64,000 bases of DNA from the NCBI RefSeq assembly GCF_049445795.1, contig NZ_JBMSDT010000001.1, positions 496,001-560,000 of the forward strand, read 5' to 3'. The notes beneath the pieces are model-generated. The model made no database searches, had not been told where the DNA came from, and was given only the letters and a program-made list of their open reading frames with translations. The position numbers were made by a program, and so were the translations under genes. The stretch is from Larkinella sp049445795 (GTDB taxonomy: Bacteria > Bacteroidota > Bacteroidia > Cytophagales > Spirosomataceae). This document shows, one piece after another, positions 50,482 through 59,187 of the stretch. Position 1 is the stretch's first letter. The number at the start of each line of letters is the position of its first letter.

Positions 50482-52166
50482 TTCCAAAGAACGCGGAGGA
50501 CGCGAGAGCGGACGCCGATAAGCTGGAAGAACTCCAGCCAGTGGAGTTGTTGGGCCCCCAGGTGGTCGGTGGGGGATTTGACTTCGATGAATTCGTAGTC
50601 GCCCTGTTCGTTCCAGACGAGCAAATCCGGAAAACCGCGCGTATTTTCACGCAGATTCCGCGAGATTTCGAGCAAAATCAGGCTTAATTGCTTCGGTTCG
50701 AGCACCTCAACCATTTGCCGATTCAGGTTTAGCAGCTCTTCGTTCCAGTCTACGAGCACGTTGGTGATGCCGTATTTTTCGATAAAAACCGTCTCAATGT
50801 GGCGCTTCCAGTCGTCGCGGGTTTTCAGATCAGCCAGGCGCTTTTTCAACTGTTCTTCCCGCTTTACGTAGAAATCCGGCAGGTAAAAATCCGACGGTGC
50901 CCGTTGCAGCGGATGGTGAATGGCCTGCACGTTGGCGTCGTAGATAATATCCCAGAACACCAGCCCGAACAACCCGCGCCAGGGGTAATTTTCGGTGAAA
51001 GCCGCTTCCCAGCCGGTTTCGAAGAAGTGGTTCATGACGCCCGCTTCGACGTGGTGCCGGTAAATCGCGGGAATATCGACACTTTCGGCGTCGGACAAAA
51101 ACCGGGTGGTGGCCTTCCGGCTGCGTTTTTTTTCGCCTGCGCTCAAAATTTTCTCCCGAAAGTCGTTGGCAAAATACCGCTCCTCGGCGTTCTGCGGGTT
51201 CAGCGCGATTTCATCGCAGAGGGCCAACGCTTCTTCCGCCAGACCCGATTTGAACAACAGCCGCACCCGCCGTTCGCGGGCCGGAACGCGGTCGGTCAGG
51301 CCATAAACCTGCATGGCCTGTTCAGGCAGTTTCTGCCGTTCGAGGTAACCGCCAACGTGCGTAACAAGTTTGGCGTAGCCCGGCATCGCAATTTCGCTCA
51401 GGGTCGGTTTGGCTTCGTCCCAGTTCATAAACCAGTTGAAAACGTCTTCCGGGGGCGTCACCGAATCCCGCAGTTCGCGAAACTCCTCGTTGGTCAGCGA
51501 AATCAACAGCTTGTCTTCCACCTCCTTGCGGGTCGAAAACCGGGCCGTCAGCTTCGACTCGTCGTAGCGTTCGAAGGTCACCATGCCAAGGTCCCGGATC
51601 ACAAACTCGGTCATGTCGCCCGAGCGGTTGCCGAAAAACAGGTACTTCAGCATCATCACTTCCGCATCGAAGTTCGGCTTCACGACGGTTTCGTACTTCG
51701 TCAGGCTTTCGACAATTTTCGAAAATGCCAGTTCGTGCAGCGCATACCGTACGATATTTTCTTTTTTGGCTTTGCCCAGTGGTTTGAGTTCTTCCGGTTC
51801 CAGCGGCAGCAGTTCCAGCAATTCGGGCTTGGTAAACGTGTTCAGGACCTCCTCACCGAGCAGTTCGTGGTGCGGGTTGAGCCGTTCGATAAACCCGTTG
51901 ATCAGGAGTTCGCCCACAGCCGCCGGAAGGTCGTCAATCTCTTTGTATTGCAGTTTCTGAATCCGGAAGAAAGTCCCCCGCCGGTTGCTGAACCGCACGT
52001 ACATGCACTGCGCGTCCTCGGTCAGCGCGTTGAACCGGCGGATGAATTCCTTTTCCGCATCGTTCAGTAGATGCCCGTACATTCGCTGGACGAAACCGAT
52101 CAGGTATCGAAAATAGTCAAGGTAGTATTTAGGAGGCAGTTCGATCTGCTGGGGTCTGTTTGCCAT
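50475..52166 (-). CDS. FAN1-like structure-specific nuclease with VRR-NUC domain
   Basis: 563 residues from ATG 52166 (the frame before it begins at TTG). A long helical N-terminal region with a SAP-like/winged section and TPR-like repeats (about 250-370, with EEALALCDEIALNPQNAEER) precedes the VRR-NUC domain at the C-terminus: GFPDLLVW with Asp514 and FIEVKSPTDHLGAQQLHWLEF with Glu528 and Lys530, the PD-(D/E)XK metal and catalytic residues. This matches bacterial FAN1 homologues, which cut 5' flaps and assist crosslink repair. Monocistronic. Confidence 0.92.
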   Translation of the reverse strand: MANRPQQIELPPKYYLDYFRYLIGFVQRMYGHLLNDAEKEFIRRFNALTEDAQCMYVRFSNRRGTFFRIQKLQYKEIDDLPAAVGELLINGFIERLNPHHELLGEEVLNTFTKPELLELLPLEPEELKPLGKAKKENIVRYALHELAFSKIVESLTKYETVVKPNFDAEVMMLKYLFFGNRSGDMTEFVIRDLGMVTFERYDESKLTARFSTRKEVEDKLLISLTNEEFRELRDSVTPPEDVFNWFMNWDEAKPTLSEIAMPGYAKLVTHVGGYLERQKLPEQAMQVYGLTDRVPARERRVRLLFKSGLAEEALALCDEIALNPQNAEERYFANDFREKILSAGEKKRSRKATTRFLSDAESVDIPAIYRHHVEAGVMNHFFETGWEAAFTENYPWRGLFGLVFWDIIYDANVQAIHHPLQRAPSDFYLPDFYVKREEQLKKRLADLKTRDDWKRHIETVFIEKYGITNVLVDWNEELLNLNRQMVEVLEPKQLSLILLEISRNLRENTRGFPDLLVWNEQGDYEFIEVKSPTDHLGAQQLHWLEFFQLIGVRSRVLRVLWKN

Positions 52167-52225
52167 ATTTTTCAATCCATTTACCCATCTTTGCCGTTAT
52201 AAGGATAACACCATTTTTTCATAAT

Positions 52226-53176
52226 ATGTCCCCGGAACGGGTATTGCAGGAACTGGCAGATCGCGGTCTGCTCGACGAGAAACAACGAACGGTAATTCAG
52301 TCGGTTGAGTCCCAAAAACCGTTTTCGGTCCATTGGGAATTACGATCCGTTCTGTACGTTGGCATTCTGCTGTTCACAACCGGGGCGGGCTGGCTGATTT
52401 ACAAATACATTGACCGAATTGGGCATAATCTGCTCATTATGGCCCTTTCGGTGCTTTGCGCGGGCTGTTTTGCCTTTGCGGTCCGGTTTCGCGGCCCTTT
52501 TTCCTACGCCCGCAGCCACAGCCGTTCGCCCTTCGGCGATTATGCGCTGCTGCTCGGCTGCCTGCTTTTCCTGACGCTGGAAGGATACTTACAATACCAA
52601 TATACGATTTTCGGCACCCGCTACGGTCTGGTAACCTTTTTGCCCGCCCTTCTGTTTCTGGCTCTGGCCTACGGTTTTGATCACCGGGGTGTATTAGCGA
52701 TGGGCCTGACGGCCCTGATCTCATGGATTGGCGTGACGGTTCGGCCACTGGAGTTTTACTTCAAAGGTAACCTGAAAGACATGACGGTGCTGCTCTCGGC
52801 CCTTGCCCTGAGCCTGGGGCTGATGGTCGGGGCGCTGGTGCTGGACCGGCAACGTATCAAACAACACTTTACCGTTACGACGCTGAGCATCGCGGGCAAC
52901 CTGCTGCTGGTCGCGCTGCTCGCCGGCCTGTTCAACTTCGTGGAATACCATCTGTGGTTTACCCTCGCCCTGGCTGGTACCTGCGTTGCCTTCGACTGGT
53001 ATGCCCGGCAGAATCATTCGTTTCTATTTCTGCTTATGAGCACGCTTTACGGCTACATTGGCGTCACGTACCTGGTGTTTCACTACCTACACCTGCGCGA
53101 CGAAGCAACCTATCTTTACTGGATCATAACCGGCATCGGCATCACGATTTATCTTTCCAACAGCCGTTCCATCTGA
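52226..53176 (+). CDS. DUF2157-like polytopic membrane protein
   Basis: 316 residues from ATG 52226. A soluble N-terminal segment (LQELADRGLLDEKQRTVIQS) is followed by about eight hydrophobic spans (for example LYVGILLFTTGAGWLIYKYI, LLIMALSVLCAGCFAFAV, ALLFLALAYGF and IAGNLLLVALLAGLFNFV). The layout fits DUF2157/DUF4401-type proteins of unknown function. A second gene of the same style follows after 43 bases, so the two probably form a unit. Transport or sensing is not supported by any motif. Confidence 0.8.
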   Translation: MSPERVLQELADRGLLDEKQRTVIQSVESQKPFSVHWELRSVLYVGILLFTTGAGWLIYKYIDRIGHNLLIMALSVLCAGCFAFAVRFRGPFSYARSHSRSPFGDYALLLGCLLFLTLEGYLQYQYTIFGTRYGLVTFLPALLFLALAYGFDHRGVLAMGLTALISWIGVTVRPLEFYFKGNLKDMTVLLSALALSLGLMVGALVLDRQRIKQHFTVTTLSIAGNLLLVALLAGLFNFVEYHLWFTLALAGTCVAFDWYARQNHSFLFLLMSTLYGYIGVTYLVFHYLHLRDEATYLYWIITGIGITIYLSNSRSI

Positions 53177-53219
53177 CAACGAACCTCCGAACGCTCTTTC
53201 ACTCTTTCGCTCTTTGTCC

Positions 53220-54389
53220 ATGAAAGCCTATAACGAAACCTGGGTTCGCAACAAACAAATCCTGGAGTACACGGCAAGCTGGCGTCGGCAGGGTCTGCTG
53301 GATGAAGCCACCGAACAGCGGATACAGGCCAGGTTTCCGGTCGGTTTTCGGCCCTCAAACGGTTTTATCGAAGTCGGTTTGTTTGTCTTCTCCATCGTTG
53401 CCATCAGCGGAAGTTATTTCTTACTGACAACCTTGTTCGCAAAGTTGTTCGACAACGACATTCTCTACAGCCTCTTTAACATCGCTTTCGGACTGGGGAT
53501 CGGGCTGTTAGTCGGTTATCTAATCAAAAGTCGGCACTACTACCGCTCCGGCGTCGACAATGCGATGGTTGTGGCGGCAGTGGCGTTAGTGTGTGGCGGG
53601 TTTGTCGGGCTTTTTCCGGATCAGTTGCCGCTTTGGCAATACTGTTTTCTGCTATTACCTCTTGTGTTATTGAGCGTCTGGTATTACAGCGATTTGCTGC
53701 TGACAATGGCGGCTTTTGCTACCATAACAATTGGCATGTTCGATTTGATGCTTGCGTTTTCCTTCGGTAAGCAACTCCTGCCATTTGTGCTCTTGATGGT
53801 TTCCGTGGGTATGTATGTGTTAGCCCGGCTATACGAAAACCGAGATCAACTTGTCTACTGGCGGGATAATTTTATCTTGCTGGAATGGCTGTCGCTGAGC
53901 CTGCTGCTGATCAGTTGCAATTATTTTGCAGTCCGGCAATTCAATTACTGGACGCTGGATCTGCGCCCGGCCGAAGCGCCCGAAATCGCGTGGGCAGGTT
54001 TGTTCTGGTTTCTCACGATCACGACTCCAATAGCCTTACTCTATTTCGGCCTTCGGCAAAAAGAGCGGCCTTTATTGATTATGGGAGTCGTTGGCTGGGG
54101 GTTGGCGCTGGCCACCTGGCGGTATTACCATCCACAGTTTTCGCTGGAACTTTACCTCATTATCAATGGTATTTTGCTGATAGTGACGGCTATTCTTCTG
54201 ATCCGGTATTTGCGCGTTCCCCGGTACGGCTTTACCGACCGGCCGGATGAAGAGTCCCCCAAAGATTTTCTGCCGAATGCCGAACTCCTGTCGACCATTC
54301 ACACCACGTCCGGGCACCTGACACCCAAAGATGATCTGCGGTTTGGCGGGGGCGACTTCGGCGGGGGCGGCAGCGGGGAGCGGTATTAA
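53220..54389 (+). CDS. DUF2157-like membrane protein with Gly-rich tail
   Basis: 389 residues from ATG 53220 (the frame starts two codons earlier at TTG). Begins with a soluble helical stretch similar to the previous protein (YTASWRRQGLLDEATEQRI), then about ten hydrophobic spans, and ends in a flexible C-terminus GGGDFGGGGSGERY. Second member of a tandem pair; the similarity of the N-terminal region (RGLLDEKQR versus QGLLDEATE) suggests ancestral duplication. Function unknown. Confidence 0.8.
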   Translation: MKAYNETWVRNKQILEYTASWRRQGLLDEATEQRIQARFPVGFRPSNGFIEVGLFVFSIVAISGSYFLLTTLFAKLFDNDILYSLFNIAFGLGIGLLVGYLIKSRHYYRSGVDNAMVVAAVALVCGGFVGLFPDQLPLWQYCFLLLPLVLLSVWYYSDLLLTMAAFATITIGMFDLMLAFSFGKQLLPFVLLMVSVGMYVLARLYENRDQLVYWRDNFILLEWLSLSLLLISCNYFAVRQFNYWTLDLRPAEAPEIAWAGLFWFLTITTPIALLYFGLRQKERPLLIMGVVGWGLALATWRYYHPQFSLELYLIINGILLIVTAILLIRYLRVPRYGFTDRPDEESPKDFLPNAELLSTIHTTSGHLTPKDDLRFGGGDFGGGGSGERY

Positions 54390-54406
54390 TCTTGGAAAGA
54401 TTCGTC

Positions 54407-54430
54407 TACATTTGTACATAATGCAATGTA
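54407..54430 (+). promoter_or_regulatory. vapB promoter and operator
   Basis: -7 box TACATTTG (54407-54414) immediately followed by TACAT-N6-ATGTA (54415-54430), a palindrome ending 4 bases before the ATG, a position suited to autorepression. Confidence 0.5.
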
Positions 54431-54434
54431 AATC

Positions 54435-54626
54435 ATGAAGATAAGCATCGATATTCAGGATGACCTGCTACGGCAGGCGATGGAACTCAGCCAAGCGAAA
54501 ACAAAAAAAGAAGCCATTGAGCAGGCATTGGATATCTATGTTAAGATGTTAAGGCGAAAAGATCTTCTGAACTTACGGGGAAAAGTAGCTTGGGAAGGGG
54601 ATCTGGATCAAATGCGGCAACATTAA
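54435..54626 (+). CDS. vapB: VapB-like antitoxin (type II TA)
   Basis: 63 residues: MKISIDIQDDLLRQAMELSQ, a ribbon-helix-helix DNA-binding start, then TKKEAIEQALDIYVKMLRRK and a short acidic/aromatic tail (AWEGDLDQM) that normally binds the VapC toxin. Fits the DUF2191/VapB family. The vapC toxin that should follow is reduced to a relic whose ATG overlaps this stop. A promoter and palindrome lie upstream. Confidence 0.85.
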   Translation: MKISIDIQDDLLRQAMELSQAKTKKEAIEQALDIYVKMLRRKDLLNLRGKVAWEGDLDQMRQH

Positions 54627-54721
54627 TGGAGCCAATTCTAGCTTCCTACGCTTTGTATTATGATATGGCTGTTTTGCATAATGATTTCCGGTTTTTATCT
54701 AATTTCGACTTCCTCTTTTAA
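54626..54721 (+). pseudogene. vapC toxin relic (PIN-domain C-terminus only)
   Basis: The ATG overlaps the vapB stop by one base (TAATG), the normal vapBC arrangement, but the 31 codons that follow read MEPILASYALYYDMAVLHND and then FRFLSNFDFLF. The segment resembles the end of PIN toxins (a hydrophobic strand, then a short acidic pattern like LLHNDRDF). The usual N-terminal MILVDTSVW region with catalytic Asp and about 80 further residues are missing, so an internal deletion has removed most of the toxin. Almost certainly inactive. Confidence 0.6.
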
Positions 54722-54920
54722 AATTCACCGGAGCAGCGCTCCGGCGTACTTATATTCCGATTTTCATTTAACTTCATCTTCTTCCAAACTACGAACCATA
54801 AAATTGTAACAATACCGCATAATTTATTACTAATTCAATAAGCTACGGAGAGGGCTGTTGCGTTTGGGTAAAAACTCCTAAGTTCGGGCGGATTTTGCCA
54901 ACCAACAGGAAACCTGTCGT

Positions 54921-56111
54921 ATGAAAACCTTAGACGCCTACAATTTTTCCGGTAAACGTGCCCTGATCCGGGTCGATTTCAATGTTCCGCTGAACAATAA
55001 ATTTGAGATTACGGACGACACACGGATGAAAGCCACCTTGCCGACAATCAATAAAATTCTGAAAGACGGCGGTTCATGCGTGCTGATGTCGCACCTGGGA
55101 CGGCCCAAAGGCGGTCCGGAAGATAAATTCTCGCTGAAACACCTCGTTGGTCCGCTGTCGATCATGCTCGGCGTTTCGGTAAAATTTGCCGACGACTGCA
55201 TTGGTGACTCCGCAAAGGAGCAGGCCGATGCCCTGAAACCGGGTGAAGTGTTGCTGCTGGAAAACCTGCGGTTTTACAAAGAGGAAGAAAAAGGCGATGT
55301 GGCGTTTGCCGAAAAACTGTCGAAACTCGGCGATGTCTGGGTAAATGACGCCTTCGGAACCGCCCACCGCGCCCACGCATCCACGGCGGTGATTGCTCAG
55401 TTTTTTACGGATAAAGTCTGCGGGTATGTCATGCAGGCCGAACTGGATAACGCCCAGCGCGTGCTGGAAAACGCCGACCGTCCGTTTACGGCGATCATGG
55501 GTGGAGCCAAGATTTCGGACAAAATCCTGATCATCGAGAAGTTGCTCGACAAAGTCGATAACCTGATCATTGGGGGCGGCATGGCCTACACGTTCTCTAA
55601 AGCGCAGGGGGGCAACATTGGCAAATCGCTGCTCGAAGCCGACAAGCAGGGGCTGGCGCTCGAATTGCTCGAAAAAGCGAAAGCAAAGGGTGTAAATGTG
55701 TACCTGCCCGTCGACAACGTGATTGCCGACGACTTCTCGAACGACGCCAACCGCCAGGTGGTGGCAACCGGCCAGATTCCCGACGAATGGGAAGGATTGG
55801 ACATTGGTCCGGATACGGTTAAACAGTTTGCCGACGTGGTGGCAGCTTCAAAAACCATCCTCTGGAACGGTCCGATGGGTGTCTTTGAATTCCCGAATTT
55901 TGCCACAGGTACCAACGCCATTGCCGATGCAGTGGTAAAAGCAACGGAAGACAACGGCGCTTTCTCGCTGATCGGTGGTGGAGACTCGGCTTCGGCCGTC
56001 AACAACGCCGGGTATGGCGACCGCGTGAGCTATGTCTCAACGGGTGGTGGTGCCCTGCTCGAATACATGGAAGGCAAAACTCTACCGGGAGTAGCCGCTT
56101 TAGATGCCTAA
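54921..56111 (+). CDS. pgk: Phosphoglycerate kinase
   Basis: 396 residues, single-copy length. RALIRVDFNVPLNN at the start, the substrate loop MSHLGRPKGGPEDKFSL, DVWVNDAFGTAHRAHAST, MGGAKISDKI and the C-terminal GGGDSASAVNNAGYGDRVS nucleotide/hinge region are all exact for Pgk. Catalyses ATP formation from 1,3-bisphosphoglycerate in glycolysis, cytoplasmic. Ends at a strong pair of hairpins. A GAP dehydrogenase gene is not adjacent. Confidence 0.97.
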   Translation: MKTLDAYNFSGKRALIRVDFNVPLNNKFEITDDTRMKATLPTINKILKDGGSCVLMSHLGRPKGGPEDKFSLKHLVGPLSIMLGVSVKFADDCIGDSAKEQADALKPGEVLLLENLRFYKEEEKGDVAFAEKLSKLGDVWVNDAFGTAHRAHASTAVIAQFFTDKVCGYVMQAELDNAQRVLENADRPFTAIMGGAKISDKILIIEKLLDKVDNLIIGGGMAYTFSKAQGGNIGKSLLEADKQGLALELLEKAKAKGVNVYLPVDNVIADDFSNDANRQVVATGQIPDEWEGLDIGPDTVKQFADVVAASKTILWNGPMGVFEFPNFATGTNAIADAVVKATEDNGAFSLIGGGDSASAVNNAGYGDRVSYVSTGGGALLEYMEGKTLPGVAALDA

Positions 56112-56144
56112 ATGATAATTGATTAAAAAAAAATTATCATTCCG

Positions 56145-56190
56145 ATAATCATAAAAAAGGCCATGCAAACGGGCCTTTTTTTATGATTAT
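56145..56190. terminator. Strong terminator after pgk
   Basis: Stem of about 18 bp (56145-56162 with 56173-56190) with a GGCC core and A/T flanks, active on both strands. A smaller AT-rich hairpin (AATGATAATT / AATTATCATT) sits at 56111-56141. Confidence 0.85.
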
Positions 56191-56295
56191 TAAATTATTA
56201 CGGGCCGATAGTTACAATTTTATCAATTGACAAAAACTTGTTTTACCAAATGATATTTTGAATTTGGCTGTCATTACACTATTTTTAAAACACGA

Positions 56296-56327
56296 AAAAG
56301 CCACTCCTCAACGTGGGAATGGCTTTC
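56296..56327 (-). terminator. Terminator of the outer-membrane receptor gene
   Basis: On the minus strand AAAGCCATTCCC pairs with a near complement (one mismatch, one wobble) and is followed by TTTTTC; 87 bases after the stop of the gene at 56414. Confidence 0.65.
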
Positions 56328-56413
56328 TGCTTTCTTAACCTAAACTAATTATCTTTTAAAGTAACGGCGGATCGGTGAAAAACTGTCCGCCGTTTGCTTT
56401 ATTTAACGTTTAT

Positions 56414-58867
56414 TTAATTATTTCCGCCCCCGGCCCGGTTCCGCTCGCTCTCGGTGCTGGTGCTGCGCTGACGGGCCGCCTTCACATTCTGATTGCCAAA
56501 GCGATACGTAAACGTCAGACGGGCAACCCGGCTTTCCCAACGCGACTTGATCCGGAAATCAATGTCCTGATACTTCGCATATCCTGAAAACCGGTTGAGC
56601 CACAAGGGGTCATTCACATTCAGTTTCAGCGATGCCTTTTTATTCATGAACGATTTCTGCACCCCGAAGCCAAAAGCCCCCATCGGTTGCGCCGTGTAAA
56701 AACCGTATACGCTTTTTGAGTTATACCATCCGAATACCTCAGCCGTAAAGCCTTTGGGCAGGACGAAGTTTTGTGAAGTGTATACATTAAAGGCAACAAA
56801 GTCGACATTATACTGTGCTCCGAGGTACGGAGAATCGAATTTATTGTAATTGACGTTGATGTTGTTCTGCATGTTCCACCATTTCGTCACCGTTACGGGG
56901 AAGCTCATCGTCAAACTCACGTTGTCCTGCGTCGCCAAGTTGTCGGTCGTCACGTAGGTGATGTTCTCTTCCGGAATTTGGCCCGGCACTTCGTTCACGA
57001 TCACGTCGGTCGTGCGGCTGTAGCTTAGCGAGGTCGAGAATTTCCCTTTATACACGTGCGTCACCTGCACCGAATTGGTAAACTGCGGTTTCAGGTAGGG
57101 GTTACCCTGCTGGTACGTATACGGGTCGAGGTAAAACCGGAATGGGTTCAGGTTCTGGTAGTTTGGCCGATCGATCCGGCGGCTGAGCGACACATTCAGG
57201 ACGTTGTTGGTATCCAGTTGACGTGACACGAACAGCGTCGGGAACAGGTTTGTGTAATTCCGGTCGACCACCTTGTTGAGCGTCACCGAGTTACCACGTG
57301 AGAACGTGTTCTCCAGCCGCAAACCGGCCTGAATGCTGGTTTTCTTGTTAAGCTTCCCGGCGTAGTTCACGTACGCAGCGTTGATGTTTTCGGTATATTT
57401 GAACTGGTTACTCTGGTTGGCATTCTCCACCCAGCGACCGTCGATAAAATCTTCGTAGACCAGGTTGTTGCCCGATTTCACCGAACTGCTTTTTACCCCG
57501 GCTTCCAGCTTCGCGCCTTTCTTCAACGGATGCACATAGTCAGATTTGAACGCCCAGATGTCGATGGTCGACGGCATATCGTTCCGCACCAGAGCCGCCG
57601 GCTGCACAATGCTGTCGTTGGCGTTCCGGTACGTCGTGTTCAGGTTGTTGTACGAATCGCCGTTGAAGCGCGAGTAGTCGAGGTCGGCGGTTAGTTCGCG
57701 GCCTTTTCCGTCAAAATCGTACTTGTAATTTACGTTCCCTGTCACGTTCGACCATTTGTTTTTCACCGAGACATCGGTCGTCGGTTTCAGCGTGATCTGC
57801 CCCGACGCGTCGCGAATGATGGTGTTGTTGATCCCGTTTGGTTGCCGCCAGTCGTTGATAAAACCGGTGGCCAGCACGCCGATGGTGCTTTTCTTGTTGA
57901 TGAAGTAGTCGACACCGGTCCGGAACGTATGCCCATCGAACCGATTGGCGCGTTTGGATTCCTGGTCGAAGTAAGTAACCGTCCCGTTGAAGGGAATCAC
58001 CCGGTTCAGTTCATTTTCCTGAAACCGGCGGTTATGAAAATAACTGTAGTTGCCAAACGCATTGATTTTGCCGACGCGGTGATTTAGATTCAGGCTCGCG
58101 TTCGCCTTCTCGTAGCGTCCGTAGCCCACCCCGGCAATGGCCGTTCCGTTGGTTCCGAAGTTCTTGTTTTTCTTCATCCGGATGTTGATGATTCCAACGT
58201 TTCCGGCGGCATCGTACTTCGAAGACGGATTAGTGATGATCTCGATTTTCTCGATGTTATCACTCGGTGTATTTTTCAGCAGGTTGGCAACCTCCTGGCC
58301 CGACAAGTACGTCTGTTTCCCGTCAATCATCACAATAACGCCGGATTTTCCCTTTAATTGTACGTTATCGTTTTGCCGGTCGATCGTTACGCCCGGGGCT
58401 TTTTCGAGCACTTCCAGCGCGGTATTTCCACTCGACACAATGCTGTTTTCGACGTTCACCACCGTCCGGTCGATTTCCTGTTCGATAAACGGTTTTTTAG
58501 CCACCACCTTCACCTCGTTGAGACTTTTGGCTTCCTCGACCATCGTCAGCGTCTTGACCTGAACTTCCGCGTTCGCGGCATCGATCGTGAACGGTTCGGA
58601 ATATACTTTCTTAAAACCAACCAGGGAGGTTGCGACCCGATAACCGCCTTCGGCCACGTTATCAAAATCATACTGGCCTTTGTCGTTGGTCACAACGCCT
58701 TTTACCAGCGTTGAATCTTTGGCTTTCAGGAGCAAAATAGTAACAAACTCGGAGGGTTTCTGCGCTTGGTCGATGACGACACCCCGAACTTTGCCTTTGA
58801 GGGAAGTTTGGGCAATTGCCGTAGACATAACCAGCCATGCACACACGATGGTGATAAATGTTTTCAT
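56414..58867 (-). CDS. Outer membrane beta-barrel receptor (OMP_b-brl, CarboxypepD_reg-like N-terminus)
   Basis: 817 residues with signal peptide MKTFITIVCAWLVMSTAIAQ. A CarboxypepD_reg-like beta-sandwich (about 25-110: GVVIDQAQKPSEFVTILLLK and GVVTNDKGQYDFDNV) precedes a TonB-receptor-like plug (about 120-225, with LEVLEKAPGVTIDRQNDNVQ and IEKIEIITNPSSKYDAAGN) and a beta barrel of many strands. This is the OMP_b-brl family, related to TonB-dependent receptors but often without a SusD partner. Ligand unknown. Upstream motifs match those of the secreted gene at 29169-29564. Confidence 0.9.
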   Translation of the reverse strand: MKTFITIVCAWLVMSTAIAQTSLKGKVRGVVIDQAQKPSEFVTILLLKAKDSTLVKGVVTNDKGQYDFDNVAEGGYRVATSLVGFKKVYSEPFTIDAANAEVQVKTLTMVEEAKSLNEVKVVAKKPFIEQEIDRTVVNVENSIVSSGNTALEVLEKAPGVTIDRQNDNVQLKGKSGVIVMIDGKQTYLSGQEVANLLKNTPSDNIEKIEIITNPSSKYDAAGNVGIINIRMKKNKNFGTNGTAIAGVGYGRYEKANASLNLNHRVGKINAFGNYSYFHNRRFQENELNRVIPFNGTVTYFDQESKRANRFDGHTFRTGVDYFINKKSTIGVLATGFINDWRQPNGINNTIIRDASGQITLKPTTDVSVKNKWSNVTGNVNYKYDFDGKGRELTADLDYSRFNGDSYNNLNTTYRNANDSIVQPAALVRNDMPSTIDIWAFKSDYVHPLKKGAKLEAGVKSSSVKSGNNLVYEDFIDGRWVENANQSNQFKYTENINAAYVNYAGKLNKKTSIQAGLRLENTFSRGNSVTLNKVVDRNYTNLFPTLFVSRQLDTNNVLNVSLSRRIDRPNYQNLNPFRFYLDPYTYQQGNPYLKPQFTNSVQVTHVYKGKFSTSLSYSRTTDVIVNEVPGQIPEENITYVTTDNLATQDNVSLTMSFPVTVTKWWNMQNNINVNYNKFDSPYLGAQYNVDFVAFNVYTSQNFVLPKGFTAEVFGWYNSKSVYGFYTAQPMGAFGFGVQKSFMNKKASLKLNVNDPLWLNRFSGYAKYQDIDFRIKSRWESRVARLTFTYRFGNQNVKAARQRSTSTESERNRAGGGNN

Positions 58868-58881
58868 AAGCTATTAGTAGG

Positions 58882-59030
58882 TTGTTGTTTACTGCGAATG
58901 ATTCAAAAGTTGTTGTTTACTGTTCGGCTCCTTAAGAGTACATGGCAAAGTTAAGTAGTATGCATTACATAGAACCTGATCTTACATAGATGGCAAATTT
59001 GCCGGGATGACTGGTAGGGCTGGGAAAATT
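58882..59030 (-). promoter_or_regulatory. Composite promoter/operator of the receptor gene, shared with 29.6 kb
   Basis: Two copies of the leader motif, GCAGTAAACAACAA (58882-58895) and CAGTAAACAACAA (58910-58922) on the minus strand; GAATCAT in between; a -7 box TAACTTTG (58946-58953); two CTATGTA boxes (58966-58972, 58983-58989); and TCCC/ATCCCG repeats (59003-59012, 59021-59025). The rest of the 320-base gap to 59187 holds nothing recognised. Confidence 0.6.
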
Positions 59031-59187
59031 ACCGCGTGGTTTCAGATCAATAGATGCAAAGATGAGCCGGGAAGTTGCCTGGTTCAAAAGAAAATGTAGC
59101 AGAAGGAATAATTCGGGGACAAATGGCCGAAAATGAATTCAAAACCGTTTCCGGCATGCCCTGAAAAACCGGCATTAAGGGTAAAGC

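Noticed and set aside
50799..52070. 423-codon + strand frame opposite the FAN1-like gene
   Set aside because: Shadow of a GC-biased gene; the minus strand carries the nuclease residues.
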